A stretch of 64,000 nucleotides of DNA from Bacteroidaceae bacterium (GTDB taxonomy: Bacteria; Bacteroidota; Bacteroidia; Bacteroidales; Bacteroidaceae). The stretch is taken from positions 44,544 through 108,543 of the forward strand of contig JAGCDE010000034.1 of the NCBI GenBank assembly GCA_017651315.1, given 5' to 3'. This document shows, one piece after another, positions 58,934-64,000 of the stretch. Position 1 is the first letter of the stretch. Every line of letters starts with the position of its first letter. Below the pieces are notes generated by a model. That model was not told where the DNA came from. It made no database searches and worked only from the letters and a program-made list of their open reading frames with translations. A program made the position numbers and the translations under genes.

Positions 58934-61333
58934 ATGATGGGAAATAGCCGGTTGTTCGGGAAAGCGGGAAGAGCCGCCGTTCTGCTGTCTGCGGTGTTCA
59001 TGACAATACCGCTCGGAGCCCGTCGCGTATATGTCCACGGACATATTTCCGACGAGAACGGGAATCCTGTGGAGATGGTTACGGTCAATGAGGACAGGAC
59101 CCTGCAGTCAACGATGAGTAACCTCAGGGGAGACTATTCGCTCACCGTCACAACCCTTGATGACACTGTCCGCCTTACCTTCCGGCTAATCGGTCACGAA
59201 ACCCGTAAAAGGTTACTCGCATCGCCACCGGATACAGTCAGGCTGGACTTGATGCTGCCTACTTCCCGATACACGCTCGAGGGTGTGGAGATAACCGGAA
59301 CGCGCAGGCAGACAGGTGGCATCCAGCAGATAAGCGCTGAAGGACTGCGCTTCAACGCTGACCCTGGTGGAGGATCGGTGGAATCGATCATAGCGACACA
59401 GGCAGGTGTAAGCAGCCATAACGAACTGAGCAGCCAGTACAATGTGCGAGGCGGGAATTTTGACGAGAACAGTGTCTATGTGAACGGAGCTGAGATAATG
59501 CGCCCTTTGCTCGTCCGTGCAGGACAGCAGGAGGGACTGAGTTTCATCAACCCCGATATGGTGGAGTCCATAGGTTTCTCCACAGGCGGATTCGACGTGT
59601 CATACGGGGACAAGATGTCTTCGGTGCTGGACATAACCTACCGCAAGCCGAAAGGTTTGGAGTCGGTGATAACAGCAAGCCTGCTTGGCGGAAGCGTTTT
59701 CGTGGGCACAGGCAACGACAGGTTCAGTTTCTCGGGCAGCGTCCGCTACAAGACGACATCGTACCTGTTAGGCACACTTGACACCAAGGGCGAGTATGAC
59801 CCCTCCTTTACGGACTGCCAGACCTATATAAGCTGGACCCCGGATTCCAGATGGTCGATAGGAGTCATCGGCAACATATCGCTGAACAGATACAATTTCA
59901 CTCCTGAAACACGCAGCACCACTTTCGGGACTTCCGAGAATCCGCGCCGTTTCACCGTCTATTTCGACGGCTGGGAGAGCGACCGTTTCAACACCATGAC
60001 CGCCGCCCTCGACATTAAGCGCAAGGTGTCCGCAAACAGCGTCCTGCAACTGAACATATCGGCATTCGGCAGCCGTGAGAGCGAGACATTCGATATTATC
60101 AGCCAATACTGGCTGGACCAGAATTCGGTAGGGACATTCCTGCAGCACGCCCGCAACAGGCTTGAATCGGATGTGCTGACGGTATCACTGAAGGGAGTGC
60201 ACAGGACCGATGCGGCCGGTTCCGTAGGCTGGGGACTGGAGTACCGGCGTGAATCTGTGGCTGACCGTATGAGGGAATGGGAGATGCGCGACTCGGCCGG
60301 ATACACCCTACCCTACACAAAGACAGGACCTTTAGAGATGTACTATTCCATAAAATCGGCCGATGACATGGCGAGCAACCGGACATCGGCCTATCTCCAG
60401 GATACCTGGCGGTTCAGTTCCGGTGCCGGACTCTTAACCCTGAACGCCGGAATAAGGGGTGCATACTGGGACTGGAACAGGGAGCTGATCGTGAGCCCGC
60501 GGCTGATTGCAGGGTTCACCCCTTCATTCAATGAAGATCTCACATTCAGGTTCTCTACAGGAATATATTACCAGTCACCTTTCTACAAGGAGATGAAAGA
60601 CACAGTCACAACGGGAGGCACAGGTGTGGTGCATCTGAACAAGGATATACGTTCACAGCGGTCGCTGCAGGTCGTTGCGGGGGGCGACTATGACTTCACG
60701 GTATTCGGCCGTCCGTTCCGTTTCACGGCCGAGGCCTACTACAAGAAGCTGGACCGTCTGATCCCGTACAATCTCGACAACGTGAGGATTGTCTATTACG
60801 GTGAGAACTGCGCCCGCGGCTACGCTGCCGGACTTGACCTGAAACTGTTCGGCGAATTTGTTCCGGGCACCCAGTCATGGCTCACGTTTTCGGTTATGAA
60901 CACCAAGGAGAAGATAGGGGATCAATGGGTTCCGAGACCTTCGGACCAACGATACAACTTCTCGCTCTATTTCACCGACTCTTTCCCACGGCGTGACCGC
61001 TGGAGAATGTCGCTCAGGGGCTCGCTGGCCGACGGACTGCCCTTCGGCCCCACAAGGAAGGGACTCGAATCGAGAGTGTTCCGGGCATCAGCCTACAAGC
61101 GTGTGGACATAGGCCTGAGCTACAAGGCCATTGACGTGAACACTCTTCCGCACTATTACGGCAGAGAGGCACTATTCAAGAGCATGTGGATCGGTGTGGA
61201 TTGCTTTAACCTGTTAGGTATAAACAACGTAAACTCCTACTATTGGGTAACCGATGTCACCGGAGACCAGTTTGCAGTGCCCAACTATCTTACCGGCCGC
61301 CAGCTCAACCTGCGGCTCATCCTGACCCATTAG
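58934..61333 (+). CDS. TonB-dependent receptor with N-terminal carboxypeptidase-like domain
   Basis: A 799-residue outer-membrane receptor. After a signal segment (AAVLLSAVFMTIPLGA) comes a CarbopepD-reg-like domain (VYVHGHISDENGNPVEMVTV ... GDYSLTVTT, residues about 30-115), then the plug (RQTGGIQQISAEGLRF ... NVRGGNFDENSVYVNGAEIM), then the barrel ending GRQLNLRLILTH. The extra domain is typical of Bacteroidetes TonB receptors. There is no SusD partner or regulator nearby, so the substrate (siderophore, cobalamin or peptide-like) is open. It is single, followed by a repeat arm and the mce operon. Confidence 0.87.
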   Translation: MMGNSRLFGKAGRAAVLLSAVFMTIPLGARRVYVHGHISDENGNPVEMVTVNEDRTLQSTMSNLRGDYSLTVTTLDDTVRLTFRLIGHETRKRLLASPPDTVRLDLMLPTSRYTLEGVEITGTRRQTGGIQQISAEGLRFNADPGGGSVESIIATQAGVSSHNELSSQYNVRGGNFDENSVYVNGAEIMRPLLVRAGQQEGLSFINPDMVESIGFSTGGFDVSYGDKMSSVLDITYRKPKGLESVITASLLGGSVFVGTGNDRFSFSGSVRYKTTSYLLGTLDTKGEYDPSFTDCQTYISWTPDSRWSIGVIGNISLNRYNFTPETRSTTFGTSENPRRFTVYFDGWESDRFNTMTAALDIKRKVSANSVLQLNISAFGSRESETFDIISQYWLDQNSVGTFLQHARNRLESDVLTVSLKGVHRTDAAGSVGWGLEYRRESVADRMREWEMRDSAGYTLPYTKTGPLEMYYSIKSADDMASNRTSAYLQDTWRFSSGAGLLTLNAGIRGAYWDWNRELIVSPRLIAGFTPSFNEDLTFRFSTGIYYQSPFYKEMKDTVTTGGTGVVHLNKDIRSQRSLQVVAGGDYDFTVFGRPFRFTAEAYYKKLDRLIPYNLDNVRIVYYGENCARGYAAGLDLKLFGEFVPGTQSWLTFSVMNTKEKIGDQWVPRPSDQRYNFSLYFTDSFPRRDRWRMSLRGSLADGLPFGPTRKGLESRVFRASAYKRVDIGLSYKAIDVNTLPHYYGREALFKSMWIGVDCFNLLGINNVNSYYWVTDVTGDQFAVPNYLTGRQLNLRLILTH

Positions 61334-61350
61334 TGGTCAGGCCATAACAA

Positions 61351-61379
61351 TCGTCACGAAACAAATCAAAACAGATTCT
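61351..61379 (+). repeat. Single arm of the 3664-3828 hairpin repeat
   Basis: TCGTCACGA followed by AACAAATCAAAACAGATTCT (61360-61379) matches the right terminal arm at 3809-3828 exactly over 20 bp. It also resembles the left arm's outer 30 bp (TTCACGGAACAAATC). The partner arm is absent, so this is a degenerate copy. Confidence 0.75.
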
Positions 61380-61415
61380 TAGCCTGTTTTCCTTTTTATT
61401 ATAAGGTATAATTAG

Positions 61416-61423
61416 TAACTTTG
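61416..61423 (+). promoter_or_regulatory. -7 box of the mce-mmd operon
   Basis: TAACTTTG, consensus, giving a leader of about 60 nt to the mce ATG at 61490. Confidence 0.5.
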
Positions 61424-61489
61424 CGTGCCTTTGCAAGAAGGGTGTGTTTTTGTATCGGACAAATAACCAACAATAATTTCAAAACTGTT

Positions 61490-61903
61490 ATGAAACCAAG
61501 TCACATTGAGCATCTCGGCATCGCCGTTACCTCTCTGGAGGAGACAATGCCTTTCTTCGAGTTCCTAACCGGCAGCAAGTGCTACAACATCGAGGTTGTA
61601 GAGGACCAGAAGGTCAAGACCGCCTTCTTCAAGGTTGGCCAGACCAAGATCGAGCTTCTGGAGCCTACATGCCCCGAGTCAACAATCGCCAAGTTCATTG
61701 AGAAGAACGGCGGCCGTGGCGGCATTCACCATGTGGCATTCAACGTAGATAACGTTGCCGATGCTCTCAAGGAGGCCGAGGCAGCCGGCCTGCGTCTTAT
61801 TGACCTGCAGCCGCGCAAGGGCGCCGAGAACCTGATGATAGCCTTCCTGCACCCCAAATCGACATGCGGTGTGCTTACGGAGATTTGCGAACAACCCAAA
61901 TAA
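61490..61903 (+). CDS. mce: Methylmalonyl-CoA epimerase
   Basis: A 137-residue single-module VOC enzyme. Metal ligands are in IEHLGIAV (His), GGIHHVAFNVD (His) and VLTEICEQ (Glu) at the C-terminus, the standard Mce set. It interconverts (2R)- and (2S)-methylmalonyl-CoA, linking mutase and decarboxylase in the succinate-to-propionate route. The ATG at 61490 opens MKPSHIEHLGIAV, matching other Mce proteins. It lies 13 bp upstream of mmdA. Confidence 0.95.
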   Translation: MKPSHIEHLGIAVTSLEETMPFFEFLTGSKCYNIEVVEDQKVKTAFFKVGQTKIELLEPTCPESTIAKFIEKNGGRGGIHHVAFNVDNVADALKEAEAAGLRLIDLQPRKGAENLMIAFLHPKSTCGVLTEICEQPK

Positions 61904-61916
61904 GTGATATAGAAAA

Positions 61917-63473
61917 ATGGAAAACAGCAAGTTACAGAAGCTGGTTGACAAACGCGCCGAGGCTATGGCCGGAGGTGGCGAGAAAGCAATTGAGAAGCAT
62001 CACGCCAAAGGCAGCTACACTGCCCGCGAGCGCATAAACATGCTTCTTGACGAGGGATCATTCGAGGAGGTCGATATGTTCCTGACACACCGTTGCACAG
62101 ACTTCGGTATGGAGAAGAAGGTGTTCCTCGGTGACGGCGTGGCCGTAGGTTCAGGAACGATTGACGGCCGACTGGTATTCGTATTCGCACAGGATGCAAC
62201 CGTTATCGGCGGCTCCCTGTCAGAGACGATGTCACAGAAGATATGCAAGGTGATGGATATGGCCATGAAGATGGGTGCCCCCATCATCGGCCTGAACGAT
62301 TCAGGCGGTGCACGTATCCAGGAGGGAGCCTGCGCACTTGCCGGTTATGCCGAGATATTCGAGCGCAACATCCTGGCATCGGGCGTAGTACCCCAGATTT
62401 CAGTCATTTTCGGTCCCTGCGCCGGCGGTGCCGTCTATAGCCCTGCCCTGACCGACTTCATCATGATGACCGAGCAGAACTCATACATGTTCATCACCGG
62501 TCCCAAGGTTGTCAAGAGCGTTACCGGCGAGGATGTGACAGTGGAGCAGCTTGGAGGTGCCCGTGTCCATGCCACCAAGTCCGGCGTGACACATTTCGTG
62601 GCAGCAACCGAGGAGGAGGCCGTACAGGAGGTTCGCCGTCTGATAAGCTTCATCCCACAGAACAACATGGAGGAGGCTCCGGTCAAGGAGTGCACCGATG
62701 ACCCGGCACGTCTTGAGGATGCCCTGAACTCCATGGTACCCGACGATCCCAACAAACCTTACGATATGAAAAACATCATCTACTCAATTGTTGATGACGG
62801 TGACTTCATGGAGGTGCATAAGGATTATGCCAAGAACGTGATCTGCGGATTCGCCCGCTTCAACGGCCGCTCGACCGGAATCATAGCAAATCAGCCGGCT
62901 TGGCTTGCAGGCGTGCTTGACTGCGACGCTTCCCGCAAAGCCGCCCGTTTCGTGCGCTTCTGCGATGCTTTCAACATCCAGATACTCACACTGGTCGATG
63001 TCCCCGGATTCCTGTGCGGAACAGGTCAGGAGTATGCCGGCATCATTGACCACGGCGCAAAGCTGATGTTTGCCTACGGCGAGGCTACCGTTCCCAAGGT
63101 AACCGTTACGGTCCGCAAGTCTTACGGCGGTTCACACATCGTGATGAGCTGCAAGCAGCTGCGCGGTGACCTTTGCTATGCTTGGCCCAATGCCGAGATA
63201 GCTGTCATGGGTGCCAGCGGTGCGGTTGGCGTTCTTGAGGCCAAGGCACTCAAGGCCATCGAGGATCCCGAAGAGAAGAAGAAATTCATTGCCGAGAAGG
63301 AGGCAGCCTACAAGGACAAGTTCGCTTCGCCCTACCAGGCAGCCAACCGCGGCTATATTGACGATGTGATTGAGCCCAGGTACACACGCGCACGCATTAT
63401 CCGCGGATTCGAGATGCTGCAGAGCAAACGTCTTACCAACCCGCTCAAGAAGCACAGCAACATTCCACTCTAA
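61917..63473 (+). CDS. mmdA: Methylmalonyl-CoA decarboxylase carboxyltransferase subunit
   Basis: A 518-residue carboxyltransferase of the acyl-CoA carboxylase beta type with two crotonase-like halves. Markers are GSYTARERINMLLDEGSFEE, IGLNDSGGARIQEG (oxyanion Gly-Gly), ISVIFGPCAGGAVYSPALTD and VDVPGFLCGTGQEYAG in the C-terminal half. It moves CO2 from methylmalonyl-CoA to biotin on MmdC, giving propionyl-CoA. Gene order mce-mmdA-oadG-biotin carrier indicates the membrane sodium-pumping decarboxylase rather than soluble propionyl-CoA carboxylase. Confidence 0.93.
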   Translation: MENSKLQKLVDKRAEAMAGGGEKAIEKHHAKGSYTARERINMLLDEGSFEEVDMFLTHRCTDFGMEKKVFLGDGVAVGSGTIDGRLVFVFAQDATVIGGSLSETMSQKICKVMDMAMKMGAPIIGLNDSGGARIQEGACALAGYAEIFERNILASGVVPQISVIFGPCAGGAVYSPALTDFIMMTEQNSYMFITGPKVVKSVTGEDVTVEQLGGARVHATKSGVTHFVAATEEEAVQEVRRLISFIPQNNMEEAPVKECTDDPARLEDALNSMVPDDPNKPYDMKNIIYSIVDDGDFMEVHKDYAKNVICGFARFNGRSTGIIANQPAWLAGVLDCDASRKAARFVRFCDAFNIQILTLVDVPGFLCGTGQEYAGIIDHGAKLMFAYGEATVPKVTVTVRKSYGGSHIVMSCKQLRGDLCYAWPNAEIAVMGASGAVGVLEAKALKAIEDPEEKKKFIAEKEAAYKDKFASPYQAANRGYIDDVIEPRYTRARIIRGFEMLQSKRLTNPLKKHSNIPL

Positions 63474-63485
63474 ACGCCAGAGTCT

Positions 63486-63848
63486 ATGATGACACCATTA
63501 GTAATAAACTGGTCACATGTCTGGATGGTAACCGGACTGGGATTCTGCATGGTTATCCTGCTCCTGGTTGTGCTCATATTCATTCTGAAACTGCTCGGAG
63601 CAGTAATCAGCAATGCAGTGAAGGCACCCAAGGCTGCCGGGCCCAAGTCAATCCCCGCTCCCGCCGCCCAGGCTGCTCCGGCAGCTCCACAGTCATCGGC
63701 CGATGATGACCTGGCCGCCATTGCAATGGCCCTGCATCTGTACTTCAACGGAGTGCATGACGTGGAACCCACTGAGATACATATCAAGGCTGTAGAGCGT
63801 TCCGGCTGGAGCTCCAAGCTATACGGGATGAACAACTTACATCGTTAA
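63486..63848 (+). CDS. mmdD: OadG-family small membrane subunit (MmdD-type)
   Basis: A 120-residue protein with one N-terminal membrane helix (MVTGLGFCMVILLLVVLIFIL), an Ala/Pro-rich linker (KAAGPKSIPAPAAQAAPAAP) and a C-terminal segment (LAAIAMALHLYFNGVHD ... WSSKLYGMNNL), the layout of gamma/delta subunits that assemble the decarboxylase. It lies 12 bp after mmdA and 9 bp before the biotin carrier. Confidence 0.87.
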   Translation: MMTPLVINWSHVWMVTGLGFCMVILLLVVLIFILKLLGAVISNAVKAPKAAGPKSIPAPAAQAAPAAPQSSADDDLAAIAMALHLYFNGVHDVEPTEIHIKAVERSGWSSKLYGMNNLHR

Positions 63849-63857
63849 TTTAGTTAT

Positions 63858-64000
63858 ATGAAAGAATTCAGATTCACAATAGACGGCAAGCATTACAATG
63901 CTGCCGTGAATGAACTCGAGGACAACTTTGCCGAGGTAACACTGAACGGCAAGACCTACAAGGTAGAGTTAGAGAAGGAGGAGGCCCCTGCTGCCGCTAC
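63858..64000 (+). CDS. mmdC: Biotin carrier subunit of methylmalonyl-CoA decarboxylase, 3' end cut by window
   Basis: Partial; 47 complete codons are visible, MKEFRFTIDGKHYNAAVNEL onward, ending in a Pro/Ala linker (EEAPAAA). This matches the N-terminal strand pair and hinge of MmdC/OadA-type carriers that lead to a biotinyl domain with EAMKM further downstream, beyond the window. It would carry the carboxyl group from MmdA to the membrane MmdB pump. Confidence 0.82.
   Translation, partial: MKEFRFTIDGKHYNAAVNELEDNFAEVTLNGKTYKVELEKEEAPAAA

Noticed and set aside
61917-63473. Acetyl-CoA carboxylase or plain propionyl-CoA carboxylase beta subunit
   Set aside because: Gene order with mce, OadG-like and biotin carrier genes indicates methylmalonyl-CoA decarboxylase.
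1-64000. tRNA, rRNA, CRISPR or prophage
   Set aside because: No cloverleaf T-loop patterns, rRNA motifs, regularly spaced short repeats or phage structural genes were seen on reading both strands.

Overview
The window reads as chromosomal DNA of a gut or rumen type Bacteroidales bacterium, probably Prevotellaceae or Bacteroidaceae. The evidence is the promoter signature (-7 box TAnnTTTG about 20 bp after TTTG/TTG, no Shine-Dalgarno runs), TonB-dependent receptors, a fimbrillin-like lipoprotein, DUF3078 and SPFH/RHH gene sets, many secreted plant-polysaccharide enzymes, and a methylmalonyl-CoA decarboxylase operon for propionate metabolism. I saw no rRNA, tRNA, CRISPR array, integrase or intact insertion sequence.

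Layout. 1-3.6 kb: two secreted esterases and ettA. 3.6-7.2 kb: a long hairpin repeat, a beta-barrel protein, a GNAT protein, aroQ and another esterase. 7.3-15.5 kb: GH43, an unassigned lipoprotein glycosidase, an AAA/PD-(D/E)XK protein, GH28 and CE15, with a fossil of an RND efflux gene between them. 15.6-19.1 kb: nitroreductase, an SPFH/ribbon-helix-helix/membrane-protein operon, a metallo-beta-lactamase-fold protein and an 83-bp tandem repeat. 19.2-27.2 kb: uup, then GH43-CBM32, a large GH54 arabinofuranosidase and a VKOR-thioredoxin fusion as an apparent operon. 27.2-32.1 kb: thioesterase, a fossil uup tail, a lipoprotein, and a TPP-riboswitch-controlled TonB receptor plus PnuT transporter. 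32.2-36.5 kb: PRTase-like protein, NCS1 permease, DUF3078 and an EamA permease. 36.6-41.8 kb: a tightly coupled alpha-oxoamine synthase / threonine-synthase-like / SDR trio and a biotin-site-less carboxyltransferase. 41.8-44.6 kb: fimbrillin-like operon and an ATPase around an unusual intergenic region. 44.6-52.5 kb: a HerA-like ATPase, a five-gene heterodisulfide-reductase-like operon and a VOC protein. 52.6-58.9 kb: tatAC, a duplicated GH43-CBM6 enzyme, and a maf/kdsC/DUF2520/nitroreductase group. 58.9-64.0 kb: a TonB receptor and mce-mmdA-oadG-mmdC (last gene cut by the window end).

Themes. Hemicellulose and pectin side-chain removal is spread over several loci without SusC/SusD pairs. Four points stand out. 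The GH54 enzyme keeps all three disulfides known from fungal enzymes and sits directly before a disulfide-forming fusion protein. The TPP riboswitch has a legible start-codon switch. The alpha-oxoamine synthase trio matches the chemistry expected for sulfonolipid or sphingoid-base synthesis. The heterodisulfide-reductase-like operon is membrane-linked. Assignments come from reading the sequence and recalling families; no database search was run.
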